Shown here piece after piece: positions 1 through 9,459 of a stretch of 64,000 nucleotides of DNA; position 1 is the stretch's first letter, and every line of letters starts with the position of its first letter. The position numbers and the translations under genes were made by a program. The DNA lies in contig JAJTUP010000131.1 of the NCBI GenBank assembly GCA_021399435.1, positions 1-64,000 on the forward strand, read 5' to 3'. The notes under the pieces were generated by a model, which made no database searches, was not told the DNA's origin, and saw only the letters and a program-made list of their open reading frames with translations. Origin of the DNA: Diaporthe sp. PMI_573 (lineage: Eukaryota; Ascomycota; Sordariomycetes; Diaporthales; Diaporthaceae).

Positions 1-71
1 CCTGAACTCAGGCGGACCTGGACTTCGGTGGACCTGGCCTTCGGTGGACCTGGACTTCGGTGCTCCACCAG

Positions 72-487
72 TTATTCCCACCCATTCTCCTCTTCTGCCA
101 GCTCTCCCGCTCGGCCGAGAAATGACGCCATTGACTCTCTTGCGCCCGCCTCGCTTCTGGCGCTGCTCTCGACCTCGATTTGCGTGGGAACGAACAGAGG
201 ATCCAGGTCGTCGATTATCTTGGCTTGTAGCCACGAACGCAGCACTAGACACATCCCGATTATATCGACTTCGAGGCGGCTGCGCAGGGGAGTCACCAAT
301 CGACCTGCGGCAGAAAAGAGCCTCTCGCACTCGGCTGACATCGGCTGGATCGTGAGGAAATCAAGAGCCATTCGAGAGAGGCGGGGATATTGAGCTCGGT
401 TATCCTGCCAATATGTGCTGGGGTCTCGAATATCGGTGTCTGTTGGAACCCAGCTGTGTTGCCACGCCTCGTACTCGTCCCTCGGGG
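72..487 (-). pseudogene. hAT transposase, C-terminal dimerisation domain relic
   Basis: Only the 3' end of an hAT-family DNA transposase survives. On the minus strand the frame opens after a TAA and carries the family signature: a YWQDN block, then QPMSAECERLFSAAG, then LRSRL, the hAT dimerisation domain that helps form the transposase oligomer. The BED zinc finger and RNase H-like core are absent, so it cannot act alone. The neighbouring gene on the right has the same orientation but is unrelated. Family assignment is firm; which hAT subgroup is not clear. Confidence 0.8.
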
Positions 488-549
488 CTTAGAATAAACA
501 TCAAAACCCCTATACCTCCCGGACGGAATACATGATCCAGCCTCCTAAA

Positions 550-1701
550 TCACATAAAGCCTTTTTTTTTCCTTTTCATCTTCGACTGCATATCCTCAAG
601 CATGACAGCAGCCGCTACCTCATGTCTAATCCCGCTCCTATTAAAGGGTTTGACGTGGCGCTTGAGGTGGTCTCGGAAGTTGTCACGTCTACCAAAGGTT
701 TTAGGAATCTCGCAGAATTGACAACGCCATGTTTCCGGATTGTCTGAATGAGCCCTATAGTTACATATTAGCTTCTGTACGAACAAATAACCGATTCTCG
801 ATGTCACCTACTCATTGCAATGCCTTTTCAAGTGCTCCTTCCTTAGGTAGCTTTTCCCGTTACACTGGGGGTACCCGCATTTGTAAGCGTTCGCAGACGC
901 CTTTAATGCCGCTGGTTTTTCCTTTGGTGGGTTACACTTTCCGGATCTTTGATGGGTCGACGGCAATAATGCAGACTGAACAGACGCGGACGCCTCTTCA
1001 ATTGACGATACCTCCGAGTGATTTGTCTCGTCCAAGCAAGGACCCGGATTATCTGAGGCAACCATGATGCTCATGTCTGCCGGCGTGTTGAGCTCAAGTA
1101 CTGACGTATCACTTGTGTCAGCCAAGGAGTTATCATTCTCGTTTCTCATTTGTGCAAGATTGTCCCCTTCGTGACTTGCTTTTTCAGATGATGTATGTTT
1201 TAGAGGCACTGTTGGTTCCGCGGACTGGTTGGCGCCGTCCGGGGGGGTTGAGTAGGCCGTTGGAGAATTGCAGAAGTCGTCGAAATTGATATCATCGTGC
1301 GTAATTAGAGCTGAGCTGTGGTGAGGATCTATGGTCGAGATGATCTGGTCATCGACTGCTCTGTCAACCAAGGGTGAGGCCGGGTATCTTAATAATGTGG
1401 CTTGACTGAACTCGGACTGTGATGAGACTGGATTGAAACTGAAATAATTGAGAGGAGAGCTTTGTTTGATGCCAAAGCGTTGATTGCTTTGGTATCCGTC
1501 CTCCGCGAATGCGCCTAATCTAGGTGACGGAGGCAGTGTTGACGGTGGCTGGACGGAATGGTCCTGCGCTGAAAATGTATCGTACTCCGGATGGATGAAG
1601 AATGTTTGATCTGAGAGATACACTGGGTCTGGAAGTGGAATGTCGAAGGGGAAACTTGAGATTTCCATTGAGCTGAGAGGACAAGATCGTGAGCTCTGCA
1701 C
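550..1701 (-). CDS. C2H2 zinc-finger transcription factor (two exons)
   Basis: Predicted nuclear DNA-binding regulator of 364 aa. A 57-nt intron at 755-811 (donor GTAGGT, CTAAT branch site, acceptor CTATAG) removes an apparent TAG stop. Splicing supplies the last zinc ligand of finger 1: exon 1 ends ...EHLKRHCNE and exon 2 begins AH, giving C-x4-C...H-x4-H. Finger 2 follows (WRCQFC...DHLKRH). The long N-terminal part is Ser/Pro-rich and acidic, like an activation region. A second ATG at residue 12 (MEISSFPFDIPLP) is an equally plausible start. A degraded paralogous segment lies near 7.6-7.9 kb. Target genes cannot be inferred. Confidence 0.82.
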
Positions 1702-1905
1702 CTCATGACCCGTTGATTATTTAGGCTTACTCTTCACCCTGCTAGATGTGGAAATTGAAGGAAAAGAAGGATGGTCTATAAGAGAAGTTGAGAGATCATA
1801 TGTAAAACAGGCTCCATCCTCAGTAGGCACAGGCTCTGTTGACAAGATGTAGCTCGAAGAGCTACGCATTTCTACGGGTGCCGCTGGCTTACGTAGCCAG
1901 ACCAC

Positions 1906-2602
1906 ACCCTAACCCTGCAGGCTAGGTTCCACGGGGACAACCGCAGATAACCATCGTGGGGACGTTAAAGTATAATATTCCATGGAACTGCATTAGACTA
2001 AATTGTATTTTTGTTCAGGGTACTTTGGAAGAGATACTGTACGAAACACCCGGAGACATAGTGTTCGTACTTTTGTCTGGTACTTCGCTTTGCTAAATTG
2101 GGCTGAGGCTTAAAGAGAGCAAAGTACTCTGACAAGTACAATGATGACCGCAAGAGCCGTACTTAATCCGCATACCACTCTAAGAGAGTGCATTGATTTT
2201 CATGGCTCTATCATATACTTTACAGTACAGGGTAGACCGAAACAAGTGTCCGCTTTTTGTTGTATAACAGAAATAGTGGCAGATTAATTGGGACTAAGCG
2301 TGGCTGTCCACACAGTATAAATTCCAAATCTGTACGAGTGCATAAAGGTACCCAGAGCCAAGCTAAGCGGGACCCAAATCCAGTTCTGTATACTTAGATT
2401 GGTGGACAAACGGATCAAGGATCAATGCAATATGTAAATTATTTCAAGTGCATTCTTATCTTTCAACTGGAAAACAAAGCTTCCGCCGGTCAACTTAGAG
2501 CAAAATAGACCTCCATAATTACAACTTTTGACAAAAATAACCCGCCCAACCTTCAACTAATCATGCGCAGTCCCATATATCCAGTTTTTGGCTCAGAAGG
2601 AT
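1906..2602. other. AT-rich intergenic stretch
   Basis: No supportable gene. The stretch is AT-rich with many short imperfect GTAC-containing palindromes. A 62-codon minus-strand ORF just to its right (1717-1905) has no recognisable feature. Confidence 0.5.
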
Positions 2603-2929
2603 TCAATCAGAGTAGGAATCGAAGTCAGAGTCAAAGCCACAGAAGCCTTCATCCTCTGTAGTTACGTCACTTCCCTCCTCCTGCTCTCCGATAGGCCATT
2701 TGTCCAAATTCTGCCGCTGCTTGTACGAGACATTGAAACGGTCCTCGAATGCTTCTCGAACCATCTTCCGGGTCCTATACTTGAAAATCTTGCGATGTGA
2801 GACGACAAAAAAAGCCGCATTGTAGGCCGAATTTTGATCCCTGGCCTTGTGTAACAGGTATGGGCTGACATCCTTTCTGTCGGAACAAAAAGCGCTGCCA
2901 GTGGGCAGATTAGAGGACTTATAAATATT
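2603..2929 (-). pseudogene. C-terminal exon of an unrecognised protein
   Basis: A 108-codon open frame on the minus strand ends at a TGA and starts just after a TAG that could be a splice acceptor. It has protein-like composition: a mixed basic/hydrophobic part (HRKIFKYRTRKMVREAFEDR), then a strongly acidic tail (GSDVTTEDE...DSDFDSYSD). I do not recognise the family; a mobile-element ORF is possible because its first 59 bp are repeated at 3153-3211. No upstream exon was found, so it is treated as a fragment. Confidence 0.35.
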
Positions 2930-2935
2930 CTAACA
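2877..2935. repeat. 59-bp direct repeat, copy 1
   Basis: Matches 3153-3211 over 59 bp with five differences, all transitions (G/A or C/T). On the minus strand it encodes the start of the adjacent unrecognised exon. Confidence 0.75.
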
Positions 2936-3152
2936 TCCCCCTGTAATCTACACACTGTAGCTACATATTTTCTGCTCCGATAGGTAGGTTATAGTATATA
3001 TTGGATACACTTAGGGACTCGAATGTACGATCTAAAAGTGACTCTGTTATTGGAGTAAAAACCCCGGGTGCCTAAGCCGGGTAAAAACCTCCTTGATTAT
3101 TAATCACTTTCAAGCCGATCGCTCTTCCCAGTAAGCCATCCGGGCTCATAAC

Positions 3153-3211
3153 CTGTCGGAACAAAAAGCGCTGCCAGTAGACAGATTAGAGGACTTGCAA
3201 ATATTCTGACA
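3153..3211. repeat. 59-bp direct repeat, copy 2
   Basis: Second copy of the 2877-2935 segment, same orientation. The absence of transversions among the five mismatches is what RIP or old transition decay would leave. Confidence 0.75.
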
Positions 3212-4421
3212 CTTTCAAGAATCCTCTGATAGTCTAGCTTGCTTAGTGGCTAGAGCGCCTTGCGTACGTTCTGAGCTCGAACCATGCGTGCATTTGGATC
3301 AAACTAATCTCGCCCAGTGAGGCTGACGAGAACTTGAATGTTTCCCAATATGGCGACAAGTTTCTTCGACAATTAGTACGCGTGGTGTCAGCATTCGAAG
3401 CACATTTAAGTCTCTAATTCGCCGTGCTCTTATTGCAGCAATAGGGGGGCATTGAGATCTCGTCGAGCCGCCCCGGGCGAGATATCTGGGAATGGCCTCA
3501 CACAGCCGCAGCCAAAATACAGTAGAAAGGGCTCTTGGACTGTAATGTACCGCTATGTATTGATGGGGATTGCTGATACCTCTGGCATACCCAAAATCTA
3601 TAGAGAATAGAGGTATCTGTATTCTTAGCATATCATTGGATAAGTCTGGTGGGCTTTTAAGTCCTTATATGCACAGTACTTTGTAATGGCCTTCGAGATA
3701 CCCCAGGAGCGGACGGACTAGGTGGGATCGGAATCGGGACCGGAGAATCCGTACTGATTGGTGTATTATTAATACGGGATATCTATTTCCCGTATAAGTC
3801 GAATATATATAGGGGGTGTGCCACCCACCTACATAGACCTAATACTAAGTATTCTGCCCCTATTCTAAGAAAGACGAACTCTTCCTGTACCTCTGACAGA
3901 TAGCTAAATTGATGAAGGAAATACAACTATTCAGAAAAAGAAGGACGGAGCAGGCAAGAGGCTCTACGCCTAGGCACTTTCACAGTTCAGTTTGAGCCAT
4001 CTTATAACTCAAATTAAAGCTTTCCGCACTCCTGCCATTCAAGTGCCGCATGCCGCTAAAGCTTTGAGCGAGGCAGAGGCTGCACTCAAGAATGCAAGGC
4101 AGGGAATCTCTGCCGAGTTCAAGTTTAAATGAGAGTTTGAAGACATTCTAGTTCAAACCGTTCCGTGAGGACATCGCCTGGTCGACTAAATAATCTGATC
4201 ATCCAATCGTTATTTATTTCGTCGTTATATGACCTGGCCCGAGCCCTCTCCGGTCGATCCTAAACAGTCTTGTGACGACATGCCTGCCTAAACTTATCAA
4301 CTGCCATCCAAGGAACTCTCTTATGAGCAACAACAGCCTCCTCAGTACCAGATGACATACCGGTTCGTCACTTCGATTCGCGGCAGCCTCTGCAGTTTGG
4401 TCTACACGAAGACGTTGGATC
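3212..4421. other. Intergenic, no supportable gene
   Basis: AT-rich DNA. A 110-codon minus-strand ORF (3299-3631) has no recognisable domain and no gene-like context. Around 3230-3280 a sequence resembles tRNA A and B boxes but the two boxes are too close for a tRNA. Nothing else is supported. Confidence 0.45.
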
Positions 4422-5169
4422 TCAGCAGCACGGCTCCAGAAGTTCGACGCTGCTGCCATCGTTCTCGGCGCTGATGCCTATATCCCCATCATCGCCCCCA
4501 GCGCAGTTGTCGGCTCGCTTTTCGATGGGTGCCCGACATATTGGGCACGTGTTATGCTCCTCCAGCCACCGTACCACGCACTCGCCATGGAACCAATGCT
4601 TGCACGGCAGAACTGTCACATCGTCCCCAAGATACAACTCGTCTATACAGATAGTGCAGTCCACCTTTGCTCCATCGCCCATCATCTGCCTGTCCAATTC
4701 CGTCTTTTCCAGCTTCTCGATAGCCGACTCGGATGCGGGTGGCGCGGCGTTCGACTGCAGGTTAGCTTCCCTAATCTGTGTGATGATACGGTGAAGTCCC
4801 TCGTGAGAAAAGATGCCATCAAAACTACCGATACTAGGGAAGTTTTGCTGCATGAAGTTGCTGAATGTTCTGGAAAGATTAGCATCGAGTGAAAAGTAAT
4901 GAGCGTGACCTGGGGGCGCAGGTGTACATATCGGAGCCATCATGGTCAAATACTTGGAGCGGCATACCTCCAGTGGTAATGGTGAAACTGGTATGTCCCG
5001 ACGGGGTGCGGTACGCTGCGGTGCGCGTGCCAGGACCACCTGCGTCTGGAGGAGGGGCAACACGCTGATCAGCTGAGCGGAAGGGGATACTGGTAAGCAT
5101 GCCGCCTTCGCGACCATCGGCGAGGCCAAGATGGCGACGGTGAAGTCCGTAGTGGCCGGCAAGATCCAT
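4422..5169 (-). CDS. RING-H2 ubiquitin ligase, RNF115/126-like
   Basis: Likely E3 ubiquitin ligase that recruits an E2. The C-terminal half carries a complete RING-H2: CTIC, CKHWFH, C and CPIC supply eight zinc ligands (C-x2-C...C-x-H-x2-H-x2-C...C-x2-C), with the E2-facing W in VRWLEEH. Upstream the frame changes: a second frame beginning at 5169 contains a GHTSFTITTGG segment like the Gly/Thr-rich linker of fungal homologs. A 58-nt intron at 4910-4967 (GTATGC...CCCAG) joins both in phase, giving 229 aa. An alternative acceptor at 4870 has a better branch site but is out of phase. The N-terminal zinc ribbon usual in this family is not visible, so the 5' end may be decayed. Confidence 0.7.
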
Positions 5170-5977
5170 TGCGGGTCTCGTTATTTCGGCGGTCAGTCCA
5201 GCCTTACAAGTGGCAAATCAGCTTTGAGCACGTTGGATGTCGTTTCGATGGTTGCGACGAGGATCTGTGGGATAGGAAAATACTCTGTTCTCGTTGGGAA
5301 GGTAATTAGTGAGGACAGCGACAGGTGCAGGAGAACGGGACTAAAAAAAAAAGCGAGTATCAAGACCTGTCTGACAAATTTACGGAAGTCAATTTCCGTG
5401 GTCCAAATGCGGCCCGCTTACCGGATTTTTGTTTATTATGCCGTGCTTCCGTAGTACGATGCTTACGTATCGTACTTCACGAAGCACTCGCGGAGTGTAC
5501 TTTGGAGCCAGAAGTAACGGACCCGCCGTGAGGAGACACGTATCCAGATCCAATCGCACAACCACACAACACGCCATACATATGGCAAAGGCCAATCAAC
5601 AGTGTATATTGTTGAATGGCCTTTGCCATATGGCGATAGTACGTACGTACGTAGGGGTCTGTTGGTTGGTTCTGATTGTATTGCTTGCTCAGGGAAAACG
5701 GGTGTACTTCGTACGAAGGGGAAGAGGCCACTCTTCCCCAGCCGGGCCCCGGCTGACTAAGCACACCCAACCTATCGAACTACGTGCGATCCAACCAGGT
5801 GCTATTCCAACATATATACTAATTTGGGTGGTGGGCGCCATTCGTGCACTGGGGGCTACATCTGTGGGATGTACCGTCCATTCCTGTGTAATCCTTGATA
5901 AATAGCAGAAATAAAATCTTACTCCTCAATCTGTTGGGTTTGCATAAAAGGGAACCACATGCAGAAATACATCTAAT
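5170..5977. other. Intergenic with hairpin
   Basis: No convincing gene. It contains the hairpin at 5579-5632, a run of (ACGT) steps around 5640-5655, and GTACTTC/GAAGTAC-like elements on both sides that could be worn MITE ends. Confidence 0.4.
5579..5632. repeat. 23-bp-arm inverted repeat (hairpin)
   Basis: Arms 5579-5601 and 5610-5632 are reverse complements with a single mismatch around an 8-nt loop; the arm core is CATATGGCAAAGGCC. Looser complementarity (CAATC, AACCA, CAACA blocks) continues outward, which suggests a small foldback or MITE rather than a terminator. Confidence 0.75.
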
Positions 5978-6787
5978 ATGGTGACAACACGATATGCTTC
6001 TTTCTCACTCCTTCGGGAAACACTCTTCCTGACCATCAATCTGCTTGATAGGTACTGCTCCGAGCGGGTGGTATACAAGCAGCACTACCAGCTTATTGGC
6101 TGCGCAGCCCTCCTGATTGCTGCCAAGTACGGTGACAAGAAGGACCGAGTCCCCCGGATCAACGAGCTTAACAACATGTGCTGCGGCCTATACGACGCGG
6201 GAATGTTCACCCAGATGGAGATGCACGTCCTCAACACGCTGATGTGGAACATTGGCCACCCCACTGTCGACTTCTTCCAGTCTATAATCTGGGCTGACGA
6301 GCAAGACGACCGTGAGGTCAGGGACATGACCGCCTACCTCTGCGAGATCGCCCTCTACCACCGTGACTTTGTCTCCACGAAGCCATCGATCATGGCACGT
6401 GCCTCTCACGGCCTGGCACGGGCAATCCTCAACCGACCTCAGGTCAACGCCGGCGAGTGGGACCGTGACTGCCGCGACACGCTACTGATACTGTCTCAAC
6501 ACCTGCACCAGCCCTCTGTCACGCTGTCTCGCAAGTACTCGTTCAACCACTTCTCTCGCGCGTCGACCAAGCTCGCCGACTTCCTGGCGAAACAGGCTGC
6601 CCTTCAACGGCCACCGGTCAACGCACCCGCGACTCCTCCCGCCCAGTGCGGCAGCCCGGTCCAGAGTGCTGAGATCTACAGCACTCCCCTCAACGGCCAC
6701 AGCTCAGCGCCTGGTGTCGCTGATGATTACATGACGCCACCTATCACTCCCGATGGTGCCTCGTTTGGTGTCTACGGCCAGGGTTAA
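5978..6787 (+). CDS. G1/S-type cyclin, 5'-truncated
   Basis: A 269-aa frame closely resembling fungal G1 cyclins (Cln/Puc1-like), which activate the cell-cycle CDK. It contains the middle and end of the cyclin box (ETLFLTINLLDRYCSERVV, GCAALLIAAKYGDKK, MFTQMEMHVLNTL) and the C-terminal cyclin fold, then a Pro/Thr-rich tail. Full-length proteins have about 100 more residues, including the first cyclin-box helix with the R/K used for CDK binding. That part is missing: homology starts abruptly at residue 7 and the upstream DNA is non-coding. It may be a pseudogene or a diverged partial copy. The rest is uninterrupted. Confidence 0.75.
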   Translation: MVTTRYASFSLLRETLFLTINLLDRYCSERVVYKQHYQLIGCAALLIAAKYGDKKDRVPRINELNNMCCGLYDAGMFTQMEMHVLNTLMWNIGHPTVDFFQSIIWADEQDDREVRDMTAYLCEIALYHRDFVSTKPSIMARASHGLARAILNRPQVNAGEWDRDCRDTLLILSQHLHQPSVTLSRKYSFNHFSRASTKLADFLAKQAALQRPPVNAPATPPAQCGSPVQSAEIYSTPLNGHSSAPGVADDYMTPPITPDGASFGVYGQG

Positions 6788-7566
6788 AGAGCTACACGCA
6801 GCTCCCACCACGTGCTACCTATCACATGCTCTGTGTTCTTGCCAATATACTCGACGAGTCAGTATTTCCTCGATGGAAATGCTCGGAGAAGTGTGGTAGA
6901 TAGGCAGAATTGTGCCATGAAGGCTGGCTTAGTAATTCCGCCAAACCTGGGACATCAGTGTATGCGTACCAGTTGTAATGCATAGTCCTTTGACTAGCCG
7001 CCTCGGCTCTGCTCCATCATCGGAATAGATCATCGCCGGAATTATATGGCCAATCTGTTCGCGGTTGCAAGGAGAATGATTCGTGATGTTCCTGAAGACA
7101 GCCCTCCTGCTCACGACATTTTCGTGCTATTCGATATATTCATCAAGTTTGCGCGCCCATTTTTGACCCTTAGAAGACAACCATATAATACAATTGACAA
7201 TAATGTCTAATTCTTCGAGCGAGACCCTGCGGCGCCCGGGAGGCTTTGAAATAGCTGCTTATGTAGCCAGTCTCCGACAGTTTCGTCATGATGATTCCTC
7301 ACACCACGTGTACGATTCAAAGCCGCGGAAGATGGCGGGAGCAGCTATCGCTGTGAAAGGCTGATGCACCAGACTTCAGTCCTGATTCTCTTTGAAGGCA
7401 CGGTGGAGGCGCCCTCCTCGTGGCATAAGAAAGACAATATCTGTCACGCCGGCTTTGACCAGCAACTGGTCTGGTTGGTACCATAAGACATCAAGGACAT
7501 GGCTCTGGAGGATCCGTGTTGTCTGAGGAACAACCCTGAGCAACCTTTATGGTCTCTGCCAGAAGA
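6788..7566. other. Intergenic with degenerate coding-like DNA
   Basis: A 53-codon plus-strand ORF at 7203-7364 begins MSNSSSETLRRPGGFEIAAY and is followed, in another frame, by a protein-like stretch to 7575 interrupted by a TAA. It may be a relic of a larger gene; the family is not recognised. Nothing else is supported. Confidence 0.3.
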
Positions 7567-7875
7567 TTATTTGTAGCTTCTCAGAGTAGCCATCTTCCCG
7601 ACTAACTCGTCTGTGTCACCGAATTTCTCGGGCAAGGTTTGAACTGAAGGCGCAGCTGACCCGGTGGACTGGTTCAAGTTATCTCGGGGAGGTGAAGGGG
7701 TCGTTGGAAAGTTGCACAAATCGTCGAAATCGAGATGTAGGAAATCTGTGCTATAGATGGATTGGGACAAGTCGAATTCCTCGAGCGCAAATAGTTCTGA
7801 GCTCAGTGAGTATTAACGGGAGAGTCGTCTTGGTCATCAGCTACCCTATCGACCAAGGGTGAGGCCGGGGCTGTT
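7567..7875 (-). pseudogene. Fragment of a C2H2 regulator paralog
   Basis: Similar in DNA and protein to the middle of the C2H2 gene at 550-1701. The frame 7567-7770 has LDFDDLCNFPTTPSPPRDN, matching NFDDFCNSPTAYSTPPDGA there, and a near-identical DNA block (ACCAAGGGTGAGGCCGGG) follows at about 7850-7870. The zinc fingers and N-terminus are absent. Indels and loss of both ends show it is a dead partial duplicate. It abuts the P450 relic, so the breakpoint is near 7.9 kb. Confidence 0.65.
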
Positions 7876-7940
7876 GTTGACACCGTCGTCTGGTAGAGCT
7901 CGTTAGGCGGTGACACCGATGTAGATGGCCTATGTGTATA

Positions 7941-8446
7941 TCCATATACTTAAAGGGGGTGATCTTTGAAGGCTTGCGGCTGTCATAGGGCGTATCGGGA
8001 CGCACCCCAAGGATTGCCCAAGACGAAGATTTGGTGTATCGAGGAAGTGCCAAAGACACGGACAAGGTTGAGTGTGTCATACCGAGGGGATTTGCAGTCG
8101 GTATGTCTTCCGCGATTATGCACCATAACGAAGAGGTTTTCCCAAACTCGGAAGCCTTCTTGCCGGATCGATGGTTGGAATAAGATGAGAACAGATATCT
8201 GAATTTGGAGCGGTGCTTGCTTTCTTTCTCGAGGGGAAGCCGGCAGTGTTTGGGCATAAAGTGAGTTTTATAGCGGAATGAACAAATTCACCGAGGCGCG
8301 CATGCTAACCGTTTATAGAACCTCGCTAAAGGTCTTTCCGAAAATGGCTCTCTTTGACGACTGAGGATGATGTTAGATACGACCACGACCTTTTGGTACC
8401 GATGACGAGAAATGAAAGTCAGGGTATAAGGGTCGTTATTTTGTAG
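7941..8446 (+). pseudogene. Cytochrome P450 C-terminal relic
   Basis: Retains the last third of a fungal class II P450 (ER-bound heme monooxygenase). In order: the K-helix E-x-x-R (LKGVIFEGLRLS), an IPRGFAV beta-sheet turn, the PERF-like region FLPDRWLE, the heme-Cys loop FSRGSRQCLG, and a C-terminal TTEDDVRYDHDLLVPMTR segment ending at TAG. An intron at about 8262-8318 (GTGAGT...TTTATAG, GCTAAC branch) is still readable. It is dead: in-frame TAG at 7986, TAA at 8181, and a deletion plus frameshift after the heme loop. The N-terminal two thirds are missing. Such P450s usually act in secondary metabolism. Confidence 0.85.
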
Positions 8447-8614
8447 ACTACTAATCTCAAATACGCCGCCGCAATAAAAATGCCGACCTTGCTGCAGAAT
8501 CTACTCTACATCCTAGTGACACCGAATTTAGGAGTCTTTTATATCTTGGTGGCCATATCACTATATCAGATAAGACACCTTTCGAGACTAGGGGTAAAAT
8601 GAGTTGCGTGTAGC

Positions 8615-8801
8615 TGTCAGGGACGATTGTCACATGCTACGCGCAGAAGGCACCCCAGCCACTATTACACATGGAGAGGCTTAGGAAGGGAGTAAGACCG
8701 TAGGGAGGACGCAGCGCTGGCGCTGCGAAGGGAGGATATTCTCAAATATAAAAAGGAGGAAGGAAAGATAGTCAGGAAGGAAGGGGAGGAATCAACGATC
8801 A
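8615..8801. mobile_element. Solo LTR of a retrotransposon
   Basis: 187 bp starting TGTCAGGGACG and ending ACGATCA (TG...CA), flanked on both sides by the 5-bp direct repeat GTAGC (8610-8614 and 8802-8806), the expected target-site duplication. A TATAAAAAG promoter-like box lies near 8747. No internal region is present, so recombination between two LTRs is the likely origin. Orientation follows the TATA box (+). Ty3/gypsy or copia cannot be decided from this alone. Confidence 0.72.
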
Positions 8802-8806
8802 GTAGC

Positions 8807-9459
8807 CATCTACCCTAGAACCCACTGGCCTTGTGTTCTTGTGTATGAACACTGATGATTGAAACGGAAGCATCAGCTATACTTGTCCGTCAAACTCTTG
8901 ACCACAAACTTCGCTTCGAGGTGTTTAGTTATCGAGAACCATGCCGACCCAAGCCTCCTCGTCATTTAAATCAGTGGGGCTCTCAGCGAGTAAAGTCTTC
9001 CCATCGCTGCAATTATAAAAACAGATTTATCGCAGAGTAGAGCATTAGATTCATGCCTCATCAAATGCTGGTTAGCATGAAATTTGAGAATTAATACCTT
9101 GCATTCATTTTCATTTTCTTCAACGATACTGGTAGTCACCCCTTCAAGCACGGCAAAGCGGAAGACGCCCCGATAGACCACACCTAGACTGCCTTCGGAA
9201 ACGAGCTTGGAAAGTTTCCAGCAAGACTAGAGCTCGCAGTGGTGCTTTACCCACTCCTCCATTAAGGTGGGCCAACCATGGTTTCTCATATAGGCTTTAT
9301 TAAAGATCCATTTCTCTTCGAAACCAACAGTTTGTAGGTTTTGATATTCTTTCAGGCAAGCATCCACGGGACGATCGTCTACTTCGTAACTGTTGAGGCC
9401 TCGAATATGTCTGACATGCAGCTTGGCGAAACTAGGTACGATTAAGCCCAAGAAGAATA
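8807..9459. other. Intergenic; possible 3' extension of the nuclease-like gene
   Basis: No independent gene supported. A minus-strand frame to 9227 continues the PD-(D/E)XK gene if a 2-nt CA insertion near 9467 is discounted; it ends ...EEWVKHHCEL. Whether it is real coding sequence is uncertain. Confidence 0.3.

Noticed and set aside
3225..3285. tRNA- or SINE-like A and B boxes
   Set aside because: TTGCTTAGTGGC and GAGCTCGAACC are only about 31 bp apart, too close for a tRNA; no stem pairing was found.
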